From Cyanomargarita calcarea GSE-NOS-MK-12-04C (GTDB lineage Bacteria; Cyanobacteriota; Cyanobacteriia; Cyanobacteriales; Nostocaceae), in the NCBI GenBank assembly GCA_019359595.1, contig JAHHGZ010000010.1, forward strand, positions 124,001-188,000: a DNA stretch of 64,000 nt. Reading direction: 5' to 3'. Each line of letters starts with the position of its first letter. Position 1 is the stretch's first letter. Below the pieces are notes generated by a model. It was not told the DNA's origin, searched no databases, and saw nothing but the letters and a program-made list of their open reading frames with translations. Below are positions 44,045 through 52,889 of the stretch, one piece after another. The position numbers were made by a program, and so were the translations under genes.

Positions 44045-44183
44045 GTATTGGCAATTCAATTATCCTCTCTGGGGCTTTAATAAATACCCCGACAAGAACG
44101 CAGGTGATCCGTTTTGAGTTGGAGTCCTGTATCCCCATATATAAACCTCCTTCTTCCTTCTTCCTTCTTCCTTCTTCCTTCAT
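44045..44183 (-). repeat. Dispersed heptamer/hairpin element, inverted copy at 44 kb
   Basis: It reads on the minus strand as GAATGAAGGAAGAAGG repeats, AGGAGGTTTATATATGGGG, 'tccaactcaaaacgg' and 'gtcggggtatttatta'. It begins on the stop codon of the S9 peptidase gene (44180-44182): the final GAA-TGA is the start of the GAATGAAGG motif. It forms an inverted pair with the copy at 43375. Confidence 0.78.
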
Positions 44184-46516
44184 TCAATCAAATAGCGATC
44201 GCACCAATTGAGCATCTCCCACAATACATGTCCCACAGCTTCACGGGAGCGATAACCGTGGTCTTCTAAAGGTAGCATCACCGAACGCACGGTAGCTCCC
44301 AATCCTTTGAGCGCTTCATACAATCGTTCTGTTTGCAGGGGATAAGTACCCGGATTGCTATCATTTTCTCCATGAATCAGCAGCAATGGCGCTTTTACCT
44401 TACTTAGATGAGTAAAAGGAGACATATGATTGTAAGTATCAGCAGCTTCCCAATAATTCCGCTGTTCTCCCTGAAAGCCAAAAGGTGTCAAGGTGCGGTT
44501 ATAGGCTCCACTTCTGGCAATTCCCATCCGAAATAAATCGGTGTGTGCCAGTAAATTAACTGTAGTGAATGCACCGTAAGAGTGTCCACCGATACCCAAC
44601 TTCTGGCGATCGGCAATCCCCCTGTTCACCACATAATCGACTGCTGCCGTTGCACCTTGGATTAATTGCTCCACATACGTATCATTCGGTTCCGCATCAC
44701 CTTCACCAATAATTGGCAGAGTCGGACCGCCGAGAATTGCATATCCTTGAGTCAGGAGAAATAATACAGAATCCCGACTGGGACGGCTAAAGGTGTTTTC
44801 TGGTTTGGTTACTTGTCCGGCAAATTCCGGGTCTTTGAATTCTTCTGGATACACCCAAAATAGCATGGGCAAAGCACCGTCGCTCTTTGCATCATATCCC
44901 AGAGGGAGGTATAATGTCGCCGATAGTTGCACCCCGTCGGAGCGTTGATAGCGGACTAATTCTTTCTGCAATCCGGCGAATTCTGGTGCGGGGTCGGGAT
45001 AATTTGTTAGGGGAATCGCTTTTTTATCAGTATTTGTATGTAAGAAGTAATTAGGTGGTTCCGTTTGCGACTGGCGACGAGTAATGAGAGTATCATTATC
45101 TAGCACCTCTACAATTGATTCAAAGTATGGATTTTGACATTGCCACAAGCGTTGGGTTTCACCTGTTTCCAAATCTAGGCGAGAGAGAAATGGGTACACC
45201 CCATCAGCAGAAGCACCTCGACCGCTAAAATAGACACCATTGCCGTCGCTTGTGAAGTGCAAAAGACCCCGTCCGTAGCTTCCCAATATCATCAGAGGTT
45301 GTCCTGGGTCGCTATACTTGTCTTCAAAACTGCGTTCAATGAGGAGGTGGGGGGGTGTTTCTGGGGTTGCAGGATTAATTCGCCAAAGTCGGAGTTTGCG
45401 AGAGTCGTATTCTCGTTCCCAAGCAAAGGCAATATTTTCTCGTCCCCAACGGATGCGCAAGAAGCGATACTGAGATTGCCAGAGTTGTTTGGGGGTACTA
45501 GTGAAAGGTGCATCAAGTTCCCACAAAGCATCACGGTAAGGAACATCAACAGTTGGGTCACCTTCATCCTGAGCTTCGACCCAGTACAATGTGGATGGGC
45601 GATCGCTTCTCCAAGATACACCTCTGCGACCGATGCGGGCTGCATCAAATTTGGTAGAGCGAGAATCATCAAGGGGTAAATCAGCAACTTCATAAATTAA
45701 TTTTCCCGTGCGGTCGAGTACCTGAATTTTTGTCGGGAAGCGGGAAACTGGAAGTTGGTAAGAAAACGGTCGGTGTAGAGTACTGATTAAGATAAAATTG
45801 CCATCGGGAGAGGGTAAAGTTTCATGAATCAAACTATTTTGTAACAATTCTTCACGTGTACCGCTATCGTCAGAAATTAGCTCTAAATTAGAAGTCAAAT
45901 AATACTCAAAAAGTGCCTCATCATGGGGATTTTGCAGCAAATTAGTGTAAGTGCGGCTGGGAGTTTTGCGACCCAAATTTTCTTCGATGTTGGGGAAAAG
46001 GGGGACTAAAGGGGCAACAGGAGGTTCTGGACGCTCGATTAATATCGTCTTCACACACAATGCAGAATTCGACAACCAACGATATGGGGCACCATAAGCA
46101 GCATTGAGAATCGGTTTTGTTAATTGTTTGGCAGTACAATTAGCTAAATCTAAAACCCACAATTCCAATCCTCGCGGTTGAGTAAGGGTAAACGCCAATT
46201 TTTCACCATCAGACGACCATTTCAAAAAGCCAATTTGAGCATTATCTGGTAATTTTACTGATTCTAAAGTGTCAGCGGTAACCAGCTTAAATTTTAAACT
46301 GCGGCAGGGATTGTGACGAGCCGGGGCATTGGTTGTAGGATTCACAAGCAATCCCGCTAAAGGCACCTCCGGGGAAGCAAGTTCCGCGATTGGTAACAAT
46401 AATCGCTGCTCTAATTCCACCAACCACCGCAAATTCGGGGAAAACAGCACAGTTGGTGGTGTTGGTGCATTAAGAATCTGGTTTATCGGTTCTCTAGGAG
46501 TTTGCCAGCTTTGCAT
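44180..46516 (-). CDS. S9 family prolyl-oligopeptidase-like peptidase
   Basis: A 778-residue serine peptidase. The N-terminal about 500 residues form a predicted beta-propeller (IGFLKWSSDGEKLAFTLTQP, LPSPDGNFILIS). The C-terminal alpha/beta hydrolase domain has the triad Ser in GGHSYGAFTTV, Asp in HGENDSNPGTYP and His in LEDHGYRSRE. It resembles glutamyl/acylaminoacyl endopeptidases of cyanobacteria and plastids. No signal peptide is seen, so it is probably cytoplasmic. A dispersed repeat starts at its stop codon. Confidence 0.9.
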   Translation of the reverse strand: MQSWQTPREPINQILNAPTPPTVLFSPNLRWLVELEQRLLLPIAELASPEVPLAGLLVNPTTNAPARHNPCRSLKFKLVTADTLESVKLPDNAQIGFLKWSSDGEKLAFTLTQPRGLELWVLDLANCTAKQLTKPILNAAYGAPYRWLSNSALCVKTILIERPEPPVAPLVPLFPNIEENLGRKTPSRTYTNLLQNPHDEALFEYYLTSNLELISDDSGTREELLQNSLIHETLPSPDGNFILISTLHRPFSYQLPVSRFPTKIQVLDRTGKLIYEVADLPLDDSRSTKFDAARIGRRGVSWRSDRPSTLYWVEAQDEGDPTVDVPYRDALWELDAPFTSTPKQLWQSQYRFLRIRWGRENIAFAWEREYDSRKLRLWRINPATPETPPHLLIERSFEDKYSDPGQPLMILGSYGRGLLHFTSDGNGVYFSGRGASADGVYPFLSRLDLETGETQRLWQCQNPYFESIVEVLDNDTLITRRQSQTEPPNYFLHTNTDKKAIPLTNYPDPAPEFAGLQKELVRYQRSDGVQLSATLYLPLGYDAKSDGALPMLFWVYPEEFKDPEFAGQVTKPENTFSRPSRDSVLFLLTQGYAILGGPTLPIIGEGDAEPNDTYVEQLIQGATAAVDYVVNRGIADRQKLGIGGHSYGAFTTVNLLAHTDLFRMGIARSGAYNRTLTPFGFQGEQRNYWEAADTYNHMSPFTHLSKVKAPLLLIHGENDSNPGTYPLQTERLYEALKGLGATVRSVMLPLEDHGYRSREAVGHVLWEMLNWCDRYLIE

Positions 46517-46547
46517 TTTGATTCAGTTAAAGGAAAGATTATAAGCA

Positions 46548-46952
46548 TTAAACCATCGAAGTAACTGGATAGTTATAACTCTCTTTTACTACTAAACCAT
46601 CCTTCCAATAGCCAATAGAGAGTTGATTGCTCCTTGAATCAATTATTTGATCGCCAAATTTGACAGTATAATCATTGTACCAATTGGAAATGACTACAAA
46701 GTCATAATCCTTGTCTGCTGAAGTAGCAATGTCTTGACTAATTAATTTTGATTCTCTGAACTCAACCAACATTTCTTTGAAAAAGACTTCTCTTCCCTTA
46801 CGACACTCTTCTTTCCCAGTAGTAATGGTTCCATCACCTTCAATCATCACAATGTTCTCAGAATAGTACTTTTCCAAAGCTACTGACGTTTGGAAGGTAA
46901 CAACGAGGTTGTTTATATCTGCTAGCTTGATTTGTAGTTCTTCTATTGTCAT
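46548..46952 (-). CDS. SnoaL/NTF2-like protein
   Basis: A 134-residue protein with a cone-shaped alpha+beta NTF2-like fold: an N-terminal helix (IEELQIKLADINNLVVTFQT), YYSENIVMIEGDGTITTGKE and a beta sheet ending SIGYWKDGLVVKESYNYPV. Such domains act as small enzymes or ligand-binding proteins; none of the catalytic residues can be assigned. It is 31 bp upstream of the S9 peptidase in the same direction, so the two may be co-transcribed. Confidence 0.72.
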   Translation of the reverse strand: MTIEELQIKLADINNLVVTFQTSVALEKYYSENIVMIEGDGTITTGKEECRKGREVFFKEMLVEFRESKLISQDIATSADKDYDFVVISNWYNDYTVKFGDQIIDSRSNQLSIGYWKDGLVVKESYNYPVTSMV

Positions 46953-47153
46953 AAAAAAAATAGGGAGTTTTTTAGAATTTACAACAAATTTAAAATTTTA
47001 GCTGACTGGGCAAACTACCTTAAGTCAATTATCTCCCTACTCGCTGGGGAACGCCAGCAATTGGAAACACAGTGCGATCGCTTTTGGAAGGGTTTAATAT
47101 CTGGCAGAAATCGACCGAAATTTTCCAGCGAATAACCTTGATTTACAGATCAA

Positions 47154-48076
47154 ATGAAGAAAGCAAATATGGGGTCGGAAGGAAAACCGAGTTCAATAGG
47201 AACGCCAGTATCCGATATCGAAATAGATACAACTCTCGTCTACAATTTGTTGGAAGATCAGCACCCAGATCTGGCACATCTGCCCATTCATCTCATTGAT
47301 GCTGGTTGGGACAATGCAATGTTTCGACTGGGTGAGCAATTGTCTGTAAGGCTCCCACGTCGAAAAGCCGCAGCCACACTCATTGAAAATGAGCAAACCT
47401 GGCTTCCACTACTGGCAGATCGGCTTCCTATCCCTGTTCCAACTCCTTACAGACTAGGCAAGCCAGCACAAGGCTACCCTTGGCGATGGAGCGTCTTACC
47501 GTGGCTGCCGGGTATAACTGCTGACCAAGAGGAACCCCATCCAAATCAGGTAAAACTCTTTACTTCATTCCTGCAATTGCTGCATGTCCCTGCGCCATTG
47601 AATGCGCCACTAAATGCTGTACGCGGGGTACCGCTGATTCAGCGAGCGGCTTCTGTGGAAGAAAGAATGCAACGACTTGAGACGAAAACCAACCTAATTA
47701 CTCAAAAAATTAGGAACACTTGGAATATGGCTTTGAACACCCCTGTTGACGTTGAGGCAAAATGGCTCATGGAGACCTTCACACCCGCAACATCCTTGTT
47801 GAAAACGGTGCGATCGCAGGCATCATTGATTGGGGGGACATTACGTCAGGTGATATTGCCACAGACCTTGCTTCTATATGGATGATCTTCTCCGAACAAA
47901 ATGCACGCCAACAAGCGATCGCAGAATACGCAAATGTTTCTGATGCAACACTGCAACGCGCACTTGGATGGGCGATACTTTTTGGTGTAATGCTTCTGGA
48001 CACAGGACTAGTTGATAACTCAAGGCAGGCAGTGATGGGAGAAAGAACATTACGTCGTGTTTCAGAGGACGGATGA
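47154..48076 (+). pseudogene. Aminoglycoside phosphotransferase-like kinase, single-base frameshift
   Basis: The first frame (47154-47885) gives the N-lobe and hinge of an APH-type kinase: HLIDAGWDNAMFRLGEQLSV, RLPRRKAAATLIENEQTWLP, WSVLPWLPGITADQ. The second frame (from about 47767) gives HGDLHTRNILVENGAIAGII and DWGDITSGDIATDLASIWMI, the catalytic HxDxxxxN and DWG motifs. The join at TGG-CT-CATGGA lacks one base; restoring it would give W-L-H-G-D. All motifs are otherwise intact, so this is either a very recent mutation or a sequence error. Confidence 0.8.
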
Positions 48077-48111
48077 CATACTTATGCGGAAGCTGCAACG
48101 TTCGAGAGTTG

Positions 48112-48225
48112 AATTATCCTCGAATAAACTTTTTGATACCCCGACCCGTTCATATCTCGCCCGTTTTGAGTTGGGGTCCTGTATCCCCATATATAAACCG
48201 ACGAATTCCTTCTTCCTTCATTTCC
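48112..48225 (-). repeat. Dispersed heptamer/hairpin element, copy at 48 kb
   Basis: It contains 'aataaactttttgatacccc', 'ccgttttgagttggggtcct', 'gtatccccatatataaacc' and a short TTCTTCC run (48208-48222). The first block also occurs in the tandem array at 27.3 kb, which links that array to this family. It lies between the kinase pseudogene and the quinone reductase gene. Confidence 0.72.
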
Positions 48226-48290
48226 AGATAAACCTCCGGTTCGCGAAGCGCAATCGCACCGTATAATTAAGCGTACCAAATTTCAGCGCT

Positions 48291-48995
48291 ATGAAATTCT
48301 TTATCGTCCATGCCCACCCCGAACCCCAAAGCTTCAACAGCGCATTGACAAATCACGCCAAACAAAGTCTAGAAACAGCAGGACATGAAGTCCAAATTTC
48401 TGACTTATACGCCATGCAATTCAACCCAGTATCCGACCGCAGCAACTTTACATCCCAAAAAGACCCCACTTACTTTAAACAGCAAGTAGAAGAGATGCAT
48501 GCCACAGAAGTTGACGGGTTTAGCGCAGACATCAAAGCCGAAATGGACAAACTAGAATGGTGCGATGTCCTAATTTTTCAATTCCCCCTTTGGTGGTTTG
48601 GACTACCTGGTATCCTCAAAGGATGGGTAGATAAAGTATTCGCATCCGGAAAAATTTATGGTGGGGGTAAATGGTATGACAACGGCGTTTTTGCAGGGAG
48701 AAAAGCCATGCTATCTTTAACCACTGGAGGCCCAATTACCATGTATAGCGAAATCGGAATAAACGGTGATATTCATAGCATCCTCTATCCGATAAATCAC
48801 GGAATTCTCCGTTTCGTCGGATTCAATGTCCTACCACCATTTATCGTTTGGAGTGCGACTCGCATCAACGACGAACGTCGCAAATCCTACTTAGCAGAGT
48901 ATGCAGAAAGACTGTTGACAGTTAAAGAAACACCAGCGATAGCCTACCCATCCTTAAAAGACTTTAACGAGAACTTCCAACTTAAAGACTCATAA
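48291..48995 (+). CDS. NAD(P)H:quinone oxidoreductase (flavodoxin-like fold)
   Basis: A 234-residue flavoprotein of the NQO1/MdaB/KefF type. Near the N-terminus VHAHPEPQSFNSALT is the flavin-phosphate motif; FQFPLWWFGLPGILKGWVDK is the diagnostic central block; MLSLTTGGPITMYSEIGING follows. It should reduce quinones by two electrons and so limit oxidative stress. It appears intact and soluble, and lies 50 bp before tmk in the same direction. Confidence 0.88.
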   Translation: MKFFIVHAHPEPQSFNSALTNHAKQSLETAGHEVQISDLYAMQFNPVSDRSNFTSQKDPTYFKQQVEEMHATEVDGFSADIKAEMDKLEWCDVLIFQFPLWWFGLPGILKGWVDKVFASGKIYGGGKWYDNGVFAGRKAMLSLTTGGPITMYSEIGINGDIHSILYPINHGILRFVGFNVLPPFIVWSATRINDERRKSYLAEYAERLLTVKETPAIAYPSLKDFNENFQLKDS

Positions 48996-49045
48996 TCTAT
49001 ACTATCCGCGTCCATCCTTTGTCCATCTGCGGCTAATTATCCAAA

Positions 49046-49678
49046 ATGACAGGCAAACTAATTATATTTGAAGGCGTAGAAGGTTGCGGCAAAACCAGCC
49101 AAATAGAACATTGTCGTGAATGGTTGCAAAATTTGGGGATCTCACCAATAGTAACCCGTGAACCAGGAGGAACAGAATTAGGTGTGCATCTGCGGCAGTT
49201 ATTGCTATCTTCAGGGGGAAGTCCCATCAATGATAAAACAGAACTACTTTTATATGCCGCAGACAGGGCACAACACGTAGAACAACAACTGAAACCGCAT
49301 CTAGAACAAGGTAAAATAATCTTATGCGATCGCTTTACAGACTCCACCATCGCCTACCAAGGTTACGGTCGGAAATTAGATATGAATCTAATTAACCAAC
49401 TCAACGCGATCGCCACAGCCGGATTAACAAGTGACTTAACATTCTGGCTCGACGTTGATGCCGAAATCGGACTCGGAAGGAAAAAAAGCGATGCAGACCG
49501 GATAGAACAAGAAAAAATAGACTTTCACCTGCAGGTTCAACAAGGATATACAGAATTAGCCGCCAAATATCCAGAACGAATATCCCGGATTGAGGCCAGC
49601 TTGAGTGAAGAAGCCGTCCAACAGCAAATTCAGAAAATCCTCACCTTAAAACTAGAAAATTGGGGTTATCCAAAATAA
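49046..49678 (+). CDS. tmk: Thymidylate kinase
   Basis: A 210-residue kinase that phosphorylates dTMP to dTDP. P-loop FEGVEGCGKTSQ (residues 8-18), VTREPGGTELG, the DR(F/Y) motif CDRFTDSTIAYQGYGRK and a LID-region sequence GLGRKKSDADRIEQEKIDFH. Length and motif order are typical. It precedes holB by about 200 bp in the same direction, a common cyanobacterial arrangement of replication genes. Confidence 0.95.
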   Translation: MTGKLIIFEGVEGCGKTSQIEHCREWLQNLGISPIVTREPGGTELGVHLRQLLLSSGGSPINDKTELLLYAADRAQHVEQQLKPHLEQGKIILCDRFTDSTIAYQGYGRKLDMNLINQLNAIATAGLTSDLTFWLDVDAEIGLGRKKSDADRIEQEKIDFHLQVQQGYTELAAKYPERISRIEASLSEEAVQQQIQKILTLKLENWGYPK

Positions 49679-49751
49679 CTTCCTTAATGTAAAAATTGTC
49701 ACTGCTATTACCACGAAAATCGATTAAGGTTCATACCCGCCAGGGACTATA

Positions 49752-49769
49752 AGTCCATTAAAATGGACT
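49752..49769. repeat. Short perfect hairpin AGTCCATT-AA-AATGGACT
   Basis: A perfect 8-bp stem with a 2-nt loop in the tmk-holB gap. It resembles in style the AACCCATT/AATGGGTT hairpin of the dispersed repeat at 3.3 and 39.9 kb, and may be a relic of a similar element. Confidence 0.45.
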
Positions 49770-49881
49770 AGAAAGAATGATTTATTTTAAGTATTATTTT
49801 TAATTTTTATAAATATGAATATGTGGTTTATACGCAAAGGGCAAGATATGAACTTATTCACAACTTTCATAAAGTAATATT

Positions 49882-50814
49882 TTGAATTATTTTATCCCTC
49901 TCCTAGGACAACAACAAGCGGTAGAACTACTAACCCAAGCCATCAACCAAAACCGCATACCCCCAGCCTATCTATTTCTGGGAGCGGACGGAATCGGCAG
50001 AAGTTTAGCAGCACGGTGTTTTGTCCAACAACTCTTTGCCTCCCAATCAAACAAACTCCAACAAAGCAACCATCCCGATCTCTTGTGGGTAGAACCAACC
50101 TATCAACACCAAGGACAACTATTGACACCGCAAGAAGCAGAAGAAAAAGGACTCAAACGCAAAGCACCACCAGTGATTCGCTTAGAACAAATTCGCCAAA
50201 TCACCGAATTTCTTGGTCGTCCACCCATGCTGGCACCCAGAAATATCGTCGTGCTAGAGCAAGCAGAAACAATGGCAGAATCGGCAGCCAACGCTCTACT
50301 CAAAACCTTAGAAGAACCAGGAAAGGCAACCCTAATTTTACTTGCCCCAACCCTAGAATCAATTTTGCCTACCTTAGTATCGCGCTGTCAAAAAATACCC
50401 TTCCATCGCTTAGATACAGCAGCAATGGCACAAGTCCTCACCCAAACAGGACACCAGGAAATCTTACAGCATCCCGCAGTCTTGAATCTCGCAGCCGGCA
50501 GTCCAGGAGAAGCGATCGCATCATACCAACAGATGCAAACAATTCCCCCAGAATTACTCCAAGCTGTTACCAAAACCCCGGAAAACTACCGTCAGACCTT
50601 AGAAATCGCCAAACAAATCGATAAAACTTTAGATACAGAGGCTCAACTGTGGTTGGTTGATTATCTCCAACAATCCTACTGGCAAAAATTTCACCACCCA
50701 GCCATCATCAAACAATTAGAAAAGGCTCGTAAATCTTTATTATGTTACGCCCAATCACGCCTTGTTTGGGAATGTACCCTACTGGAAATTTTAAATACTA
50801 AAATTATCGGATAA
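49882..50814 (+). CDS. holB: DNA polymerase III delta prime subunit
   Basis: A 310-residue clamp-loader subunit. The start is TTG at 49882 (then NYFIPLLGQQQAVELLTQAI); no ATG fits. AYLFLGADGIGRSLAARCF is a degenerate P-loop (no GKT/S), as expected for non-hydrolysing delta prime. ALLKTLEEPGKATLILLAP and the SRC motif LVSRCQKIPF follow. It loads the beta clamp within the replisome. Confidence 0.92.
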   Translation: MNYFIPLLGQQQAVELLTQAINQNRIPPAYLFLGADGIGRSLAARCFVQQLFASQSNKLQQSNHPDLLWVEPTYQHQGQLLTPQEAEEKGLKRKAPPVIRLEQIRQITEFLGRPPMLAPRNIVVLEQAETMAESAANALLKTLEEPGKATLILLAPTLESILPTLVSRCQKIPFHRLDTAAMAQVLTQTGHQEILQHPAVLNLAAGSPGEAIASYQQMQTIPPELLQAVTKTPENYRQTLEIAKQIDKTLDTEAQLWLVDYLQQSYWQKFHHPAIIKQLEKARKSLLCYAQSRLVWECTLLEILNTKIIG

Positions 50815-50909
50815 TTGCAGATACGGGAAATTGTTTGGGTTTAAAATCCAATTAACTCTTGTGAAAATGGAGACTGACTGATACTTAAACCAAAATCGCT
50901 TACCAAAAT

Positions 50910-51524
50910 TTACAGAGCCGAATCAAAAACCTGCTGCGCGGTCAGTTTAAGGTTAGGGAAGGTGGGAGAAATGATTAAGTCATTACCTGTAAATTTGGAA
51001 ACTTGGTACTCATCTCCAACAAGGTGACATACCGAGAAAGTAGGCTGTTTTGGGTCTCCAATGAACTTTTTCCCCCCTAGCGCTGCATAATCTGCAATCC
51101 AGAACTCAGGGATGCCCATTTCTTCATAGTCTCCAAACTTGTCGTAGTAATCATCCCGCCAGTTGGTACTAATAACTTCGACTACCAGGGGTACGGATGC
51201 TGCTTGAATAACGGTTGATTGCTTTCTCCATAGGGGTTCTTTTTCAAGATTGTCAAGATTTAGTAACAATACATCGGGCAAGTAGGTTGATTCGGCACCG
51301 GGAGTTTTAACAAATGCGGTTTTGGGAATTGTGTAAGGTAAGTTGAGTCGGTCATACTCAATAGTCAGCTTACGCACTAAAAATCCAACAACTTTTTCAT
51401 GGTCTCCGGTTGGTGGTGCCATCTCAACAATTACTCCATTATGTAGCTCGTACCGTACCCCGTTGTTGGGATACCAGTCCATAAATTCCTCATGGGTTAT
51501 TAATTTGGGTATGGCTTGGGTCAT
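50910..51524 (-). CDS. Uma2 family putative endonuclease
   Basis: A 204-residue Uma2 protein from the ATG at 51524, preceded by GGAGGTGGT; the frame is open from 51539. Motifs: YELHNGVIVEMAPPTGDHEK, ESTYLPDVLLLNLDNLEKE, VPLVVEVISTNWRDDYYDKF and GIPEFWIADYAALGGKKF. These match the PD-(D/E)XK layout. It converges with holB. Confidence 0.85.
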   Translation of the reverse strand: MTQAIPKLITHEEFMDWYPNNGVRYELHNGVIVEMAPPTGDHEKVVGFLVRKLTIEYDRLNLPYTIPKTAFVKTPGAESTYLPDVLLLNLDNLEKEPLWRKQSTVIQAASVPLVVEVISTNWRDDYYDKFGDYEEMGIPEFWIADYAALGGKKFIGDPKQPTFSVCHLVGDEYQVSKFTGNDLIISPTFPNLKLTAQQVFDSAL

Positions 51525-51625
51525 AGCTACCACCTCCACATATACTTGACTTTACCACGGATGCCACTCAGGTTTACCTGTCATAAAAATGCGATCCAAC
51601 TCTCAAGAAACACATTCTGTAAGAC

Positions 51626-51700
51626 TTATGTAGCAAGGGTTTGAGGAACAAGCTCAAAGTCAAGAGATTGAACCTTACTGTCTAGGAAATAGATCGGCAT
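51626..51700 (-). pseudogene. PIN-domain toxin, N-terminal stub
   Basis: The ATG directly follows the stop of the antitoxin-like gene at 51701 and gives MPIYFLDSKVQSLDFELVPQ, then a stop after 24 residues. (I)YFLDS is the first strand with the metal-binding Asp of VapC-like PIN toxins. The remainder is lost. Confidence 0.5.
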
Positions 51701-51964
51701 CTAACGGCGTTCCTCAGTGATTGTTTCCGAAACAGGCTTTCCCTCAGCCTGAATCGGTCGTCGTTCAGCGATCGGCTCATAATTCGTATACTTAATTTGC
51801 TTAACTAAGCCAGAATCTATAAGGTCTTGGTGAAATGCAGCTTGTTTGTCAGTTGTTTCTTTATTAGCAAGATACTTTTGAATAGTCTGATTGAGCTGCC
51901 GAAGTTCTTCTAAGTCAAGTGCTTCAAGCTGATCCAGTATTTGATTTAAGGTTGTCTGTGCCAT
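51701..51964 (-). CDS. Small antitoxin-like protein
   Basis: An 87-residue hydrophilic protein. A helical N-terminus (LNQILDQLEALDLEELRQLN) leads to a basic, flexible C-terminus (NYEPIAERRPIQAEGKPVSE). It has the size and shape of a type II antitoxin and is followed with no gap by a truncated PIN frame, so it is probably the surviving antitoxin of a VapBC-like locus. No DNA-binding family was recognised with certainty. Confidence 0.6.
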   Translation of the reverse strand: MAQTTLNQILDQLEALDLEELRQLNQTIQKYLANKETTDKQAAFHQDLIDSGLVKQIKYTNYEPIAERRPIQAEGKPVSETITEERR

Positions 51965-52148
51965 AATCCTCTACTTTTCTTCGAGCGTTAAAGATGCGAT
52001 CTGTGGTTCTTCAACAGGATTGATTGCAATACGGTATCCCCAGCAACTTAGTACGTAAACCCGTACCTCTTTTGTTGTCAAGAGTATTGCAATATTTATT
52101 TACATAAAGTTATATTGAGTTACATAAACCAACAAAGAGAAACAAAGC

Positions 52149-52340
52149 ATGACAAGTAAAGGCTTTGGGATGAATGAAGGTGGTAAGCCGAAGGTTAATC
52201 TAGATAAAACTCCAAAAATTGGCTTCACAGAGTACGCAGAAAAACTCAATGGTCGCTTGGCTATGATTGGTTTTGCATCGCTTATCACTATTGAAGTATT
52301 GACCGGACATGGTTTGGTTGGCTGGCTGACCAGTCTGTAA
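52149..52340 (+). CDS. High-light-inducible (Hli/Scp) chlorophyll-binding protein
   Basis: A 63-residue one-helix protein. The LHC-type motif [13 protein letters not shown] provides Glu31, Asn34 and Arg36 for chlorophyll binding; the helix continues [18 protein letters not shown]. Hli proteins sit in the thylakoid membrane and protect chlorophyll and photosystems under excess light. It begins a likely two-gene unit with the gene at 52375, 34 bp downstream. Confidence 0.92.
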   Translation: MTSKGFGMNEGGKPKVNLDKTPKIGFTEYAEKLNGRLAMIGFASLITIEVLTGHGLVGWLTSL

Positions 52341-52374
52341 ATAAATTAGACAATAAAAAAATTAGGGGAATATT

Positions 52375-52614
52375 ATGAAGACAGATTTTGATTTTCCGAA
52401 AAAAGATTTAATTGGAACCGTCGTCTTTCGACCAGATTTCAATAACTTTGAAACAATTAACGTTAACCAAGCTTGGTCATTATTTTTTAGTGCAGGTCAA
52501 GACGATAAAGGTCTGGGACAAGATATTGAACTAGGTCGATTTTTTACTAACGTTTTAATTGCTGTGGGAGTAACAGGAAGCCTTTGGGCAATCTATTTCA
52601 ACCATTTGCCATAA
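52375..52614 (+). CDS. Small membrane protein downstream of hli
   Basis: A 79-residue protein with a soluble N-terminal half (KDLIGTVVFRPDFNNFETIN) and one C-terminal membrane span (FFTNVLIAVGVTGSLWAIYF). No LHC motif is present. AGGGGAATATT precedes the ATG. Its close spacing after the hli gene suggests joint expression and a thylakoid role, but that is inference from context. I do not recognise the family. Confidence 0.65.
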   Translation: MKTDFDFPKKDLIGTVVFRPDFNNFETINVNQAWSLFFSAGQDDKGLGQDIELGRFFTNVLIAVGVTGSLWAIYFNHLP

Positions 52615-52814
52615 GCTTTGCTTGTTTCGGGATTCAATATACGAAGGAGGTGGGGAGTTTTTACGCAGGTTTTGAAATTGATGATATCAAGCCTTCTGAC
52701 AAGACTTTGCTCATCGCATTTTTTGCCAAATCAATAGCTGATGAATAGATGCTTCTGCTATTGGTTTATATTGGGGTTATTTTGTGGATAATAATGCAAT
52801 TCTCAAAATAAAAC

Positions 52815-52889
52815 CTAATTTGACCAATCTTCTATATTCAGTCCAGGAACTTTCTCAAAATCTCGCAGATTTCTTGTTAAGAGGATTCC
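52815..52889 (-). pseudogene. VapC/PIN toxin C-terminal fragment
   Basis: In the frame overlapping the antitoxin's end the sequence reads GILLTRNLRDFEKVPGLNIE, then DWSN and stop. TRN(L/V)RDFxxVPGL is the conserved end of VapC-like PIN toxins, including a metal-binding Asp. The first about 110 residues are gone. A deletion has joined the antitoxin's last codons to the toxin tail. Confidence 0.7.

Noticed and set aside
43995-44183. 62-codon minus-strand open frame starting MKEEGRRKKEEGG
   Set aside because: Translation of the heptamer repeat, not a gene.
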